Part shown: positions 37,404 to 50,398 of the stretch, piece after piece
Layout: each line of letters begins with the position of its first letter
How positions within the stretch are numbered: position 1 is the first letter of the stretch
Assembly (NCBI GenBank): GCA_946894095.1
Contig: OX335641.1
Location: forward strand, 19,672,501 to 19,736,500
Reading direction: 5' to 3'
Length of the DNA stretch: 64,000 bases
From: Incurvaria masculella
Lineage: Eukaryota > Arthropoda > Insecta > Lepidoptera > Incurvariidae
Program-made: the position numbers and the translations under genes
The notes under the pieces: model-generated
Database searches by the model: none
Told to the model about the DNA's origin: nothing
Seen by the model: the letters and a program-made list of their open reading frames with translations, nothing else

Positions 37404-37442
37404 TGAAGGTGAGTGCTACCAGTTGCGGTAGCACCTGCCTTC
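37404..37442. repeat. short hairpin
   Basis: GAAGGTGAGTGCTACC, loop AGTTGC, GGTAGCACCTGCCTTC pairs with one mismatch region. It is isolated and of unknown origin. Confidence 0.55.
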
Positions 37443-37529
37443 ATTTAGATATAGCCGAGTTTAATTTTCATGCAGCGTAGTTTCCATTGGGCAAAACTAA
37501 ACACATGACTGAACTAAACATATACAGGT

Positions 37530-37720
37530 TTCCTTGGCATATTTGAAACAAAAAAGGTAGATATTTTTTTTTGTACGACTGAAACAAAAATGGTCCTCTC
37601 CATACATTTTGTGTGTAGGTATTTACAAAAATGTATGGGGATGACAATTTTTGTTTAAGTTCGACAACAAAATGTCTTCTACCTTTTTTGCTCCGAATAT
37701 GTCAAGGAATACGTGGTTAG
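37530..37720. mobile_element. palindromic MITE, ~85-bp arms
   Basis: TTTCCTTGGCATATTTGAAA..AAAAAAGGTAGA on the left and the inverted TCTACCTTTTTTGCTCCGAA..TCAAGGAATA on the right meet at CCATACATTTTGTG. RNA from it would fold into one long hairpin. Confidence 0.7.
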
Positions 37721-38091
37721 CTTTTGGACCATACCTCCGTTAACACCCTGTATATACTTTAGAGGATTCGACTATTTCTGTAGTAGTTCAATTATAAATA
37801 AGCAGATAAATTATGCTTTGAGAAAATTTAGCTAATTTTAAAATTGCTAAAAAAATTAGTAACTAAGTAACTTGAATCATGATATTACTAAAAAGTGTGC
37901 AAGGAAATTTTAATGCTATTTAAAAACATGTTTAAGTGTATGGAACAACCAATCTGATATCCTAGATTAATTACTCTACATGAACCTCAAATAAAATAAA
38001 CGAAATTGGACGCAATGCAACATAGGTCACTACAAGCATACACCGATAAATTAGTGATATACATACATATCAATATATCAGCGGCCGGCGC

Positions 38092-41000
38092 TCAAAAGTT
38101 CATATCTAAACCTATCTGATACAGAACTTCCTCTGTCTCGGGCTCCAAGAGAACGCCATTACTGGCGTCGCTGTCCGCCGGTGGCACAGTACCGTTGTGG
38201 CTGGTGGATGGCTCGGGTTCGCTCTCCTGCGCCGTGCCGAGCGGCTGCTGCCCGATGATCAGGCGAATCTGGTCGGTGAGGTGGGACGCAGCGGATATCT
38301 GATGGTAGATGCCTTCGGCCTTGCTTAGGACCGTGTCCACGTCCAGCCGCATCGACAGTTCGTTTATATGCTGCAATAATAATAATAATAATATTCTTTA
38401 TTGCAATCCATACAAAGTACAAAGCAAAGGCGGATTTATTGCCTAAGTCAATTTCTAACAATCAACCCTATCATAGGGAAATTTTACAGCTTAGGGTAAG
38501 CAAAGAAAAACAACGCTTATAACTAATTAATACAGAACAATGTAAATGAAAACTTAAATAAAACTAAGCATAGCTACTTATTTTCTATATATTTAAGGAA
38601 ATGTAGGTATTCAATTAAAAAATAATACAGTCTATTACTAACTTAAACATAAAGATATCTATATATACATAAATATATATTATATACATAAATAAATAAA
38701 ATATACATAAATAAATACTACATGAATGAAGATTTTGTCAGAATAAGATTTACCAATAGAAACATCTTATATGGCTGATTATGCGCTAAAGAGTATGTAT
38801 ATAAGCAAATAACTGTTCATAAACTAGGACTTGGAATTGTCAATAACAAGCACTGAATAATGTCTGCAAGTGTGTTTACCAATATATGCATAAAGCTAGG
38901 CTAAGCTAGCATATATCTCCATATTTTTTTGAATTTAATGGGTACAACATTATTATTATCTCATTAATTTGAGGTTATCCAACGACATTTACATTGAAGC
39001 ATTAAGAAAAATCTGATTACAATGAATTGAAGCATTGTAGCCAGATTTTGTTGTTGTATAACCTCAAACGAATGATTGGGAAATGTTGATAGTTTCTACT
39101 ATAATCAGGCTGAGCAGTTTTATTATGATTGATCATTTGGGGATTTATTTTTAGAGACAAGACATATTATTCCGGGAGGTCACGACATTTTTGGTCACGA
39201 TAATGTAAATGGCTGAATCTGGGTTCACGTGTTAGAGACCAACCCTCTGATGCTAAAAGTGTCGGTCTGCCTGCGCCAAGTGGTTGCGTTAGCTAGATTG
39301 GTTATACAAAATACATGTTGGTATGTACCGGCAGATGAATATACTGATTGTCTAGAAATATTGATACCATTAATTATTATATAACAATAACCAGTCCGTT
39401 TATTCATTAAATACTTAAATATACCTAAATTTATATCTGTAACCTGAATCACCTATAACTACGAAATGCAACCAGATTTGTTATTTTTTGTTATTAATAA
39501 GCAAGTATGTACTGATACTTTAATCTTTGCAGTCATTTACCTTAACACATTTTTTTTTGTCGCGATAACTACTTTTTCACGCGCCACTTGGTGCAGGCAG
39601 ACCGACACATATGACGCATGAGAGGAATGATCATTATCCTTTGACACCAGTTTCACCCATTTACGTTATCGTTACCATTTTTGTCGCGACCTCCTAGTCT
39701 ATATTTTAGCACAGAGTTTTGTGACTTTGAGATAAAGGAGCAAGAGCAGTGTATGATTGACTTGGATATATGACGTCATTAGGTTTACCAATGATCAAGA
39801 AGTGGTTAAAATGTTTTTGCTTACTTTCAATATCTCCGTGAATCCATAATCATTACTCATCATAACCTCTTTCTCAGTATCGAGTATGGCAACACAAATC
39901 AACAGATGGAAGTTTGCACACGGTAGACCGGTCCACAGCACCTCCCACAGTCTGGAATAATACAAGTATGAAGGTTTATTTTAAGCACAGGAACAGAGTA
40001 ACTTTCACAGATTTTGGGAAGGCATGACAATAAAATGACTAGGACCAAAAGTTTTGATGTTGAAAAGTAACTTGACCAATTAGTCAGAAGTGACATTTTA
40101 AGTGTAGGTTCACCGCATACATGTATGTATTCACACCAAAACATTTTCAAGCAAAACAATGACCAATGACAACAAAAACAGTCTGTTAAAATTTTAACTG
40201 ATTCAACAAAGGTATGAACCAGATTCAGCTTCTAAATAATTGAAAAAATATTCTAGTCAACTTGCGTTTAAAGGATGGTATGGCCACAATGAAAGTTTTG
40301 GAAGTTTGCTATCAAAAGCATTTGCAGGTCAGTTAAATAGGAATAAATATATATGTTTTATTTTGTATGCCGTAAGTGGCAACTTGCATATTGAAAAATA
40401 TGCAAAACTTGTTAACCCATTAGTAAACAAATTTTTATTTCATTTCTCTCTCGATTAGCATCCTTGTGAACAGATGGTTTTCTTTATTTATTGACCATAA
40501 TATGTCGCAAACTAAGACAGTTAATAAAAAACTTTCTTGTATGTCCGGTGCCACCTTTCCTGATAAATAAGCAGTTTTTTTCGCATTAGGTGAAGACACA
40601 TTATATGTCTATGTTTGCCCTTTTTGTTAAAAAATAGATCAGTCACGTAAGACTATACCTCATGATATCGATCTGCGAGAACTCCCGCTTGAACCAGACG
40701 AGCAGCCAGCGGAAGCAGAAGTACATGTTGGCGGAGTCCTTGAGTGCGAGGTGGTGCGCCAGCTCCGGGCTGATGAAGGCCACCAGCTGTTGCAGGTGCA
40801 ACAACTGGTTCTTCATGCCCGCCTGGTCCATGTCGAAGTTGCTTGCCTGCCGGTCCGAGCGTCATCACATCTATCGTTACATAAGCCCAACACACAAAAT
40901 TCCCAAAGGATTTGGCATGGTATCTATATAGTTCTCATGTGGTTTGTCGGCCTAACATCATGACAGAAGGTGTGGTATTAGCCATCCATGTCCTCTTGCA

Positions 41001-44000
41001 TTAAAAAAAATACCTGTAATGTGGTAACTGCATATGGTTGGTTTAGGTATTTGTAAATGTTTTTAAAGCTCGAAATCTATGTAAAATTGTCCTTCCCTTC
41101 TTAATGGGCTCCGATAGGTATTCAATGAAATGTGGTTGAAACTGAAATGAAACTGATTCATGCTTTCCATCAAATTCAAAAAGGCGTGGAGCCAACACAA
41201 ATACAGTAGAGTCTCCGGATCAGTGAGAATCTACTGTATTTATACTGGTAAGACTGGGGATGCCGGATTATTGGAATGTTTGGATTACTGCATTGTATAG
41301 GGATATTCAAGGTGATTTCTTTTGCTCGACCTCTTTTTCGCTATTTTGATCGCAAACTAGTCGCACAGCAAAAGGAACGTGTTTAAGAGAGGATTCGCGC
41401 GATCAGCGGTAAGTCTGTGCTTTCGCGCAACCTGAGGAAGGAGCACGGGCGGGCGTAAGGGGAGGCAAAGAAGCGGGATGAAGAAGCAGTGGCGTAGGGT
41501 GCCGGACTACTGGATGGTCCGGTTACTGAAGTGCCAGATTATTGAGACTCTACTGTAGTTACAATGGAACCATGTTATAATTGCTGCGTTTATTAAGCGC
41601 ATACAGAGGACGTTTCTGGAAAAAAAAGGCAATTTTCACTCCTAAATATTTTTGTCTATGTTTTTTTTTTTTTTTTTTATCTCCCTTTTATATTACAATC
41701 TGTCGCATATTTGGACATTCAGTAATAGTTATGTGAATTGTTAGTGTTGGCTTTCTAGGATTGCTTCCAGTGAAGCAACCTAATAGTTTACAAAGGTGAA
41801 GGGATCATCTTGTTATGAGGTCTTGAGGAATTCTCCTCTTCAATCGGCAATATGTGGGCTTTTCATCCATCAGGTGGGTAGCCAGGAAGTTTGGGTGAGT
41901 TCTAATGCGCTCTTTATATCGTTGTGTTAGTTTTTTTGCCTCTTCTGTGACTGTAGGGATAGATAAGTCATCGTGCAGTAAGTTATTTGTGATTTGTGTC
42001 TATATTTATATATGATCTATGTTTTTAACGATTTACATATGACCAAAAGGTATTTTTGTATATATTTTTTCTTATTCTCTGCTCATCCATGTCGTGTCAA
42101 GAATCCTGGCGATGTCCGCAATGTTGTGGAAAATTGATAAGTTGTACACTTTCCATCCATAATTCATCTATAGGTTATATTTATTGTTTAATTTATTTAA
42201 GGATTCATTTAAAAGCACCAAAATGTACTCACGATTTTATCCATAAACCCGACGAAACACCAAAAGCTGTCCACCTCGTTCCCCAAAAGTGCCAAGATCG
42301 GCGACAATATGTCGCTCATTCCCTGAACGTAGCCAAGATCAAAGTTGTACATGACATACGTCATCAGAATATCTGAGAGCACCACTAAATTGGGATTGTT
42401 TTCCCCCGCGTAGAAGGGATCGGTTCTATCTGTTCTATTCACATCCTTTTCAACTAGACTTTTCCTGTCGTGGTATTCGGAAAATCTCGACTCTTGCGCC
42501 GGCGTCAGCGACCGCCATTGTAGCTTCATGGAGAAGTACTCTTCGATTTTCTTCTTCTGGTGCCCTATTCTCTCTGAACAACTCATCCTCCAGGGGTAGT
42601 AGTCGAGGAGGTATTTCCATACTATGGGACGTAGTGAATGTGTTACACCCTGGAACAATGCATGAAACATTATCACGGCTGCCATTTCGGGCATACAAAC
42701 AGTTACAGGGTACCAAGCGGTTATTGGCAACCTCTTTTGGCCAAATTATCTTTTGAGGCGCACATAATGTGTGGCAAGCCCATGTATGTGTCATCTAGCT
42801 AATTTGCTAGAAAGCACAGCACCACCGAACTGGTGGGTTTCCGTACGTTTTTATTTCTTTACCTTCATGCATCTATGTTGTATATAAGGCAATTAACCAA
42901 CTCTGAACGAGAAGGACAGTGATGCAGCCAACGACGACTTTGTGAAGCGCGCCCCCTATACTTGGACTATGGACTTGGGGTGGTAACCGGGGTTATAAAT
43001 AAGCAAATACGACAGTAAATATATTATGTAAAAAACAGGAATAGAAGCAAACAAATATCAATTTAAAATTATTAAAAAGCAATTCTGGTGGTAGAATGAT
43101 TTTTTGCATTTTATCAGCTAACGTGATATCTATAAATCATATTATCCTACCGAGTCTCTTTTCCAAACTTGCTACACAAACCATAATGTCAGCTTCAAGA
43201 GAACTGCACACCTAATTTAGTAATAAAACAGGACACACACCCCTCTGAATATGATGTGCTTCACACCATCTATCTCATCTATCCTTCTATTGGTGTCTTG
43301 AAGTCCTTCCCACTGGGAGGGTGTCAAAGGCGTACCCCTGAAATTCAATAAATCAAGTTAATACGTGGGCTGCTATTGATGAACATTGTTTTTTTTGTTT
43401 TCAAATACTCTCCGTGATGATCAAATCAATTTTGCATATGTTGAAACCAATTCTTTTAGCAATTTTTCCATTACAATTGATACCGCAAATACAAATGCAA
43501 CAACGTTAGGTAGTTTTTTTCATGTGTTGTTGTAGTTGCAGTTGGCGGATGACCCGTTGACTCGATATTTTTACCAGTCAAAAATTTCGTTGCACCAATG
43601 GACACAAACCTTTGTTAACCGGTGACCCAACATATTAGTGAAATATCTTAGGTATTTGTGTAGTAATGGCCCAGTATAGATAAGAGGAGCAGTATGACGT
43701 CTCTGCCGTATCCTTCAAATAATTACACATGTTTGTAATACTACTAGTAATAAATAGCAATTTTTATTGTTCCAATAAGTTTTCAGCAGAGTTTCTTTCA
43801 AACTCAACTAAAATGAAATTAGCTGATCAACTATAAATTGTTTTGCCGATTGCAACAAATTGACAGACCTCTCTGTCATAATACTCAATAATTGAGAGGC
43901 ATTGTCTAGTTGTAAAGTCTTTTCCTAAAATGCTTGAGGTCGTTGGTTGGATCTCAACCTTTACAGGGTTAGATATAACCATACAGTTCCATACCTTGAA

Positions 44001-47000
44001 CCTGGAACCTTGAATTTGGATGTGCACATTCAGAAAAAAAGCATAATATGTAACCTGGGAATGCAGGGCCGCGGTGGCAGCGTAGGCTTGAAGTTGACTA
44101 CTTCATACTCGTTATGGCGTGCAACCGTGGTCGTGTCCTCCATGCCACTTATGCTCTTCGTGAGAAGGTCTGCGACCTCCGCGCTCACGTCCCGCTTGCC
44201 ATTCCCCACCTCATTGCCGTAGTACACTGCATTTTTAATTTTAAAATAGGTAAACGGATGTTAAAAACACATATATTTTATTAAAAATTATTGAATTGGA
44301 ATAAAAAAATGGAAAGCCACTCTATAGAATGCGTAGCAGTTGATTGTCTGTTTATGTTACCAGATCACAATTTAGTGTCAAAAAATAAAGAAAAAGTGAC
44401 ACGTTAGGCCCTCATAAGCAAGGCTACATTGAGCTCATTTGAAAAACACACCAATTGCTGGCATAATTGGTTTATGTACACTGGCACTAAGGGAGCACCT
44501 GTGTAAAAGAGAGATCGTTCTGAGAATAAGAACTTTTAGCTTTGCTTACCAATATCAGTCAGTTTCGAGAATGCCTCCAAAGTGGTGGCATAAGGCCTCT
44601 GTTTGAAGTTTGACACCAAATTCCACACAACATCCGTGGTGTTCTCGGTAAATATGTCTAGCTCGGCAAATGATCGATCCATCCTCTGAACTTCATCGTT
44701 CGGTTCCACCACAATGTACATGGTCCGGTCGTGTCTCGCCTTAGCTGTTTTCAGGTAGGACTTAAGCTGCTGCACGAATATCTCGGCGTTGCCGTGCTGA
44801 AAGAAGAACGTGCTGTGCCACTGGCCCTGTTTGTTAGTGAACTGTATTTGCTGATTATTTCTGGTGACGCGGAAACCCTTGAGGTCGGCGAGTGGCAGCT
44901 TGATGACCCGTGCCCTCGCCTGAATATCGGATTGTGTGTACGTACCGCTTAGTGTACGTGATCGCCTCCCTGGAAGGATGAAATGTAACTCATTTACACT
45001 TATATTAATGGTTATTAATGGTTTTGTTAGTAGTTTTTTAACTTTATAAAGTCTCGCATGATCTTCCATTCCGTGTGGAATTTATATTTATGTGAAATAT
45101 GCTATATGAAATAGCAAAAAACACTCAAAAGAGTCATGAGGCATTTTGATAAAAACTAAAACTACAATTATTTCATTTTAGAATCGGATTCGTTGATTTT
45201 GAAAAAAAAAAAGCATTCTGTATTATTACACCAGTCAATAGTGTCGCTTATAAGGAGCAAATCCTAAGGAACAATAATTAATATTTTTAAGTATTCATAC
45301 CCATATCCGGGCGGGCGCAAAACCTACCACCTAGTAGAGGAACAGGAACAGCTACAGCTTAACACAGGTTCTGAACCATGGAGCAGCTCTCACTCGTGAC
45401 GAAATGCACTTATCCAACTCAGAAAAAGAAAGAAAGTGGTGCATGAACAGGGCGAGGATTTGAACCCTGACCTCTGGTATGCTAGGCAAGTCCGTGCGCC
45501 ACAAGGCTACAAGCCGCCCATTTCTCATTAAAATATGATTTGCTGACTTTTTAAAAATAAACTTCACAATAAGAGTCGGACGAAGGATCAGCAATGTTGA
45601 ATAGACAAAATGGCAATAGTAGGGTGAATAAAATCAAAAAGGGAATTAAACAAAACACAATGTAGACTAAATGCCAAAGCAAAATAAGTTTGTTTGCTCC
45701 CCCACCCACTGAGAGAATTTAAACGGTATGTTGAGAATTTAATTTGAGTTTAGGTACCCAACGGCGACCGTCAGAGTCCACGTTTCACAGCCATACGTTA
45801 TAACCGGGAGGACGCACTGGTCATATATTCGAGTCTTTAAATTTTGTAATTTGCTGTATGTGCAACCTCAGGGGTACGTGAGGCTGCTTTAAGAGGTACT
45901 CGAGTGGGTCGAGCAAGGACATGATGATTACCGTTCAAGATGGCGGCACATATTGGTACATACATATGTCTAGTTTCCTAACCTGAACCTTTTTTGAAAT
46001 GGCACTTGCAAAATTATTACGACACAATTCATCTGTCAGAAATTTCGTCGCACTGGAAATGGCATGCAACAGCAGACACAAGAGTGGTTTTTCAGAACAA
46101 TTACTGGTAAATGTTTGCTCAGACCTAAAGGAAATTTAGTACCATTCAATTACAACCATTCAACGATAAACATAGAGAGTAAATATTTCACCAAATTCAA
46201 AGATCACAAGCAACCAGTAACCAAGTTTGATACTAGATTCACAGTGGTGCAAAGAGAAACATGAGCAATAATCCCATTAAACTTAAATAGCCATTATGGT
46301 TAAAAGTAAAGATAAAATGTTTAATTAATGGTTAAAAAAAGGTTTCTTTATTTGCTCCTTGACATTGAGCTCTTTCTTGAAATGGTACTCATTGAGAAAC
46401 CGGGAGTTTTTTATGTAACTGGACATGGACGGCTAATACCAAACTGACCATCAGATATTAGCCTAACACACCACATGGGAACTAGGTGCCAGGACATTCC
46501 TTCCTTCCTTCCTTATATTGCTCGGCAAAATTTGACTGGATGGAAAACATGGGCAATTTTCATTGCAGCTTGGACAATCGTTCATTCAATGCTATGGTAT
46601 CAACCCAGGCGGGATTAACCCTACCACCTAGTAAGTATGGATGGGAACCTAAAATTTTAAGCGGAATCCGATCACACCGCTGGGAGTTGCATTGAAAATG
46701 AGAGCATGCATCTTGGTAGAGCTGACATTTTAATGGGCGAAGAATATTATTTTTACCTGAAATAGTCGGTCACGATTATCATAACATAGAATATGAATTG
46801 TAATTAATCACAGTTCATGTCCAGGTAAGCCATTTTTTAAATACACACACTGCTTTGCTGAATTCGAAGCACTGAACTTACTTTGAACTTCAAATATACC
46901 TCTAGAGATTGATCACTTAACCTCAATTGACCACATCCACCTACGGTCAAATCGAAAAGGCGTTTTGTTCATTTTACGTTAAGGGTGCTTCCATTGTAAC

Positions 47001-50000
47001 CAAATAATTTCCGTTTGTTAATTTAAAGTTACAACTTTAAATCATTAGCAAATCAACCTAATACAATTATTATATACTAGTCTGATCTTAAATATTGCCT
47101 GGTAGAGAGGATTGAAAATATTTACTATGGGACTGGCAACACGGCGAAAGTCTTTATCCAAAATAATAGTCTAAGAGATAGCCATAGTTTTGGAACAGAT
47201 AAGGCTGATTCATTTATATGTGTCCCAAAATTGTTAACGGTTCAAAAATGTTACAATAGTAAAAAAAATGCAGTTAAGACATTGTATATTTTCATTTAAT
47301 AGATTTATGACATGATCCTTATTTCATTAATTTGAGATTATAAAAATAAAGACTTGTGCATAAGATAATTGTTTTCAGATTTCGAAAATAATTTAAATTT
47401 TTTTTTTGTTTGGAGATTCATCTGAAGCAGGATTCAAAGCGGCTGCTTTTGGATTAGACATGTAATAGCGCTCTAGCGCTGAGCTTTTGACTGCAATGAT
47501 TGAGATATCAACCTCATTGCAGTCAGCAATGTCGATTTTGGTATCGAACACTAGAAGTCAAGTCAGGATTGAACTTGAAAATTTAATTTATTTAATGGGT
47601 ACGACATTACCATTTAGTATCTCATTAATGTAAGGTTCTCTTACATTGAACGCTTTTAACCAGTATCGAAAACATTGCACTGATGGTTCCGCATCTCCAA
47701 ATCGAAGGTAAAGAGACCATACGTTGCCAACTCCACTAGATAGTCCTGCGCTTGTTCACGTTCCCTTACCAACAGTATTGACGACCGCCCACTCTTGATC
47801 CTGGATCTCTGAATCGATAGTGATGAGGTCATTAGGTCGCCACTCCACCAGCTTGCCCCCGTCCGGTTGCTCGACGAGGCATAACGTGCCACTCGTATTC
47901 AACTCAGACAGCGACCGCCCCACGCAGGCCTTCAGGAGAACACCATCCTGTGTGAACAACTCCTGGAAACATTGCTTAATTATTATTAGGTATGTGGTTT
48001 CGATTTGGTGTTTTAAATTTGTTTGGTTTTAGTGAAGTTTGGTATTTTAGTGTTGATTGTTAACATTTGTAAGCTAACAATAGCATAATGCTTTTCCTTT
48101 AGTGCCATGTCATTTCAAGTCATGTTTTTTCGCATGATAGTTTTCTCTCTTTTTTTGTTTGAACTCATCATATTTATCAGGCTTTTGTTTTAATCTCTCT
48201 CTCTATGACGTCTTTGTTTTTGTTTTTTTTTCAGTTCATTTGCGTGAATTATTCACATTAGATAACATGCAGTATCATCTAACTATATGCGACTTATAAC
48301 TTGACACTTTCTTGGAAAAGTTTTCAAACAACAATCTACAACCAAACAGGAACAGGAGACAGGAATATTTGTATGGAGGCTGTGATTTTGTCCCCTGCAT
48401 AATCAATTTCTCTTAACAAACTAGTAAAATATTGCCCAATTAGCATGAAAAAGATGTTTATTGTTTTTCTGATAAATCAATAAAGCTCTGAAAAAGATTT
48501 CGTAAGGTACCATTTCATTGTTATGATCAACTCATGGCTAGGGACAGCCAAATACAACACAAAGTTGATTCACCCAAATATCAAACAACCCAAAACAATT
48601 GCAAATTACACCAAAAATACCAAATAAAACTCAACAAAACCAAGCAAAGAACATTATTTTGTATTTTCTGCTAGTAAGTTAACTTAGGTTAACTGTACCA
48701 AAAACTCTAAGCAACGTCAAACTATTTTAAACCACTTCTACATACAATAGCAGCTTCGCCGCTGAGAGTGTTCGCTTTAACACTGTTTTTTTTATGAAGT
48801 GCGGAGCTAAAAGCTTGTGCAGGTGGTTCTGAACGTAGCGAGCGGTACAAGACTCAGCGAAGGGCGAGAGCAATTGAGAAGAGAAAGGGCCGACCAAAAA
48901 CTAGTCTTTTGGCGCAACCACCATCACAGACTTTATTCAGGTAAGTTATTTTTAGCGCATATAAGGCTCGCGTGCACATTATATGTGCAGCTTGGTATCG
49001 TTCGACGCTTTTGCAGTGTGATTAAGCAATTTTGATGCATGGTAGGCAGGTGCTGTCAATAAAATACACTTAGCGAAAATGATCATGATACTGACATAAT
49101 AATGTGCCCAGGTAACAAAAAAACTTCTCATTGAACTAAAAAACAAGTTATTTGTAAAATAAAAAACAAACTTATTACAGATCGTGCCTAATGTCCAACC
49201 AATGATGTTTTTAGAGACACAGAAAGAGTGGCCAGCCCATGGCTGTGTAATTTAGCTTTTGCTAGAGAGCCTAACACAACATAATTACCTAGTGGGTTTC
49301 CTCACTATGTTTTCCATATCCAAAATTAATATACCAATAGTAACGTAGTTGCAAATCGTGCAACATGAATGTCAAACTGGGCATTGAAGAAGCGTGTTTT
49401 TTATCATTTTGAGTTTATTATACGCTGCGTTTGTTTTTCCTAGAGACGGCGAACGATATAAACACATATTGAAGGTGGGATAAATGAATAGGGTGAAATT
49501 TACAAGACTGCGCCATTATTAGCTTCTAGCTGGATATCAGAAATGGTAGAGTGGATTTTTAGAAGCATTTTTGGTCAAGGAACATGGGTACGGAAACAAA
49601 ATTTTCTATCCAAAATTTTTTTTTGAAAATATGAAATCCTGTCAGCAATATTAACGTTCGTTCTGTATTCCGACGCGATACAATATGCGTCGATGCGACG
49701 ACGATGGCGGCGCGCAATGCAATATTAACGTTCATTCTGTATTCCGACGCGAACAGGTCAAGTTGACAAATTCATATTGCAGGTAAAATGTTGCCAATAT
49801 GTAATTTCCCATAATTTAGGGTAAAATTAACAATTGCTGTACTCGTATTGCTCCAAAACCGACTTAGCCGCCCCGACTTAGTGTGCGTCATCCCTAGAGT
49901 GTTTTTAGAAGTGCGGAGACGAAAGCTCGCGACCAAGCGAGTCTTTCGGCGTAGCCATCTACTTACCTGCCTGGGCTGCGAGGTGCATTTAAAAAAGGCT

Positions 50001-50398
50001 TTTTTTAAGCTTATTTAGCTTATATTAGAGTTAGAAACTCACGGAATATATCATTTGGCGTCTGGCAACACTTTTCGGTTGCAATGTTGGCAGGCGATTA
50101 GTGAGTGGCGTAATTGGACGCGGTGGAAATTATTAAGCGGATTTCATATTTTTAAAAAAATATTTTGGATAGAAAACTTCGTTTCCGTACCCATGTTCCT
50201 TGACCAAAAATGCTTCTTAAAATCCACTCTACCATCCCTGATATCCAGCTAGAAGCTAAGAAGCGCACTCTTGTAAATTTTTTTCAATGAATAAAATCAC
50301 GCAATCAGAAAACATTCTTCTAATCTCAAAATAGTGAGGTATATTATCTATGAAGTTGTACTAACCAAGTCTTGATTGTTGAGGTCGTCGGACGACAT
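38092..50398 (-). CDS. TBC1D15: TBC1 domain family member 15/17-like Rab GTPase-activating protein (9 exons)
   Basis: Coding exons, 5' to 3' on the minus strand: 50398-50366, 47962-47770, 44969-44550, 44226-44055, 43337-43241, 42649-42233, 40846-40659, 39951-39825, 38370-38092. All GT/AG sites and phases fit, giving 641 codons plus stop (human TBC1D15 is about 690). The N-terminal half is the DUF3548/Rab-binding domain (LFTQDGVLLKA, KLVEWRPNDL, SDIQARARVIKLPLADLKGF). The TBC domain begins at HIIFRGGVTHSLRPIVWKYL. The arginine finger is in SLVEKDVNRTDRTDPFY and the glutamine finger in LGYVQGMSDIL; both key residues are present. It ends with RLWEVLWTGLPCANFHLLIC, HINELSMRLDV and a low-complexity tail. 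Family members stimulate GTP hydrolysis by Rab7 and act at late endosomes and mitochondria. The start codon is the only ATG of a short first exon and encodes MSSDDLNNQDL. Alternative: TBC1D17; insects usually have one gene for both. Confidence 0.94.
38381..38396. repeat. (AAT)n microsatellite at an acceptor
   Basis: On the minus strand (ATT)n lies directly before the CAG acceptor of the last TBC1D15 exon, acting as its T-rich tract. Confidence 0.8.
39175..39694. mobile_element. foldback element in the last TBC1D15 intron
   Basis: Arms about 39175-39293 and 39580-39694 are diverged inverted copies: GGAGGTCACGACATTTTTGG..GTCGGTCTGCCTGCGCCAAG against its complement ending TTGTCGCGACCTCC. Interior AT-rich, no open frame. 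Confidence 0.7.
41204..41555. mobile_element. pogo/Tigger-like MITE
   Basis: CAGTAGAGTCTCCGGATCAG at the left and the complement CAGTAGAGTCTCAATAATCT at the right, both flanked by TA (41202-41203, 41556-41557). Length 352 bp. The interior has CCGGATTATTGG and CCGGACTACTGG motifs typical of pogo/Tigger subterminal repeats. In TBC1D15 intron. Confidence 0.7.
41661..41678. repeat. poly(T) run
   Basis: About 18 T in a row. It may be the inverted poly(A) end of the jockey-like relic that follows. Confidence 0.5.
41815..41992 (-). pseudogene. jockey-clade LINE C-terminal relic
   Basis: Minus frame: LLHDDLSIPTVTEEAKKLTQ, RYKERIRTHPNFLATHLMDE and RLKRRIPQDL, the C-terminal LH.DL.IP.V..E..K....Y..R...HPN.LA..L motif of jockey-type polymerases. 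The rest of the element is missing. In TBC1D15 intron. Confidence 0.7.
45290..45530 (-). repeat. tRNA-derived SINE, second family (best head)
   Basis: On the minus strand a tRNA-like head (about 45525-45440) carries TAGCCTTGTGGCGCACGG and a perfect B box GGTTCAAATCC. The body (GTGCATTTCGTCACGAGTG, CTACTAGGTGGTAGGTTTTG) is shared with 28440-28790. It overlaps an open frame of 80 codons that is not a gene. Confidence 0.7.
45757..45854 (-). pseudogene. LINE reverse-transcriptase fragment
   Basis: Minus frame LQNLKTRIYDQCVLPVITYG and CETWTLT is the well-known LPV.TYG.ETW motif of RTE/jockey-like non-LTR polymerases. Only this piece was recognised. In TBC1D15 intron 2. Confidence 0.65.
46480..46700 (-). 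repeat. second SINE family copy
   Basis: CTGGATGGAAAACATGGGCA, CAACCCAGGCGGGATTAACC and CTACCACCTAGTAAG match the inverse of 28520-28650. A (CCTT)n run lies at 46498-46514. Confidence 0.6.
46701..47769. other. TBC1D15 intron, no further feature
   Basis: AT-rich intron sequence. TTTAATGGGTAC and TATCTCATTAATGTAAGG at about 47590-47640 also occur in altered form near 38935-38980, suggesting an old shared repeat. Confidence 0.35.
47963..49494. other. TBC1D15 intron 1, left part
   Basis: No exon. TGCGGAGCTAAAAGC..CTAGTCTTTTGGCG (48799-48915) resembles TGCGGAGACGAAAGC..CGAGTCTTTCGGCG at 49911-49955, so it is probably a dispersed repeat. Confidence 0.4.
49495..50281. mobile_element. foldback element in TBC1D15 intron 1
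   Basis: Arms about 49495-49638 and 50138-50281 are close inverted copies (AGCTTCTAGCTGGATATCAG, TTTGGTCAAGGAACATGGGT, ACGGAAAC). The interior has a 34-bp sequence twice, 75 bp apart (49644 and 49719; GCAATATTAACGTTC..TCTGTATTCCGACGCGA). The right end is about 85 bp from the exon 1 donor. Confidence 0.75.

Noticed and set aside
42209..42232. TBC1D15 frame extending past the exon 6 donor
   Set aside because: gtgagt at the exon end and homology (FMDKI then ASNFD) place the junction at 42233.
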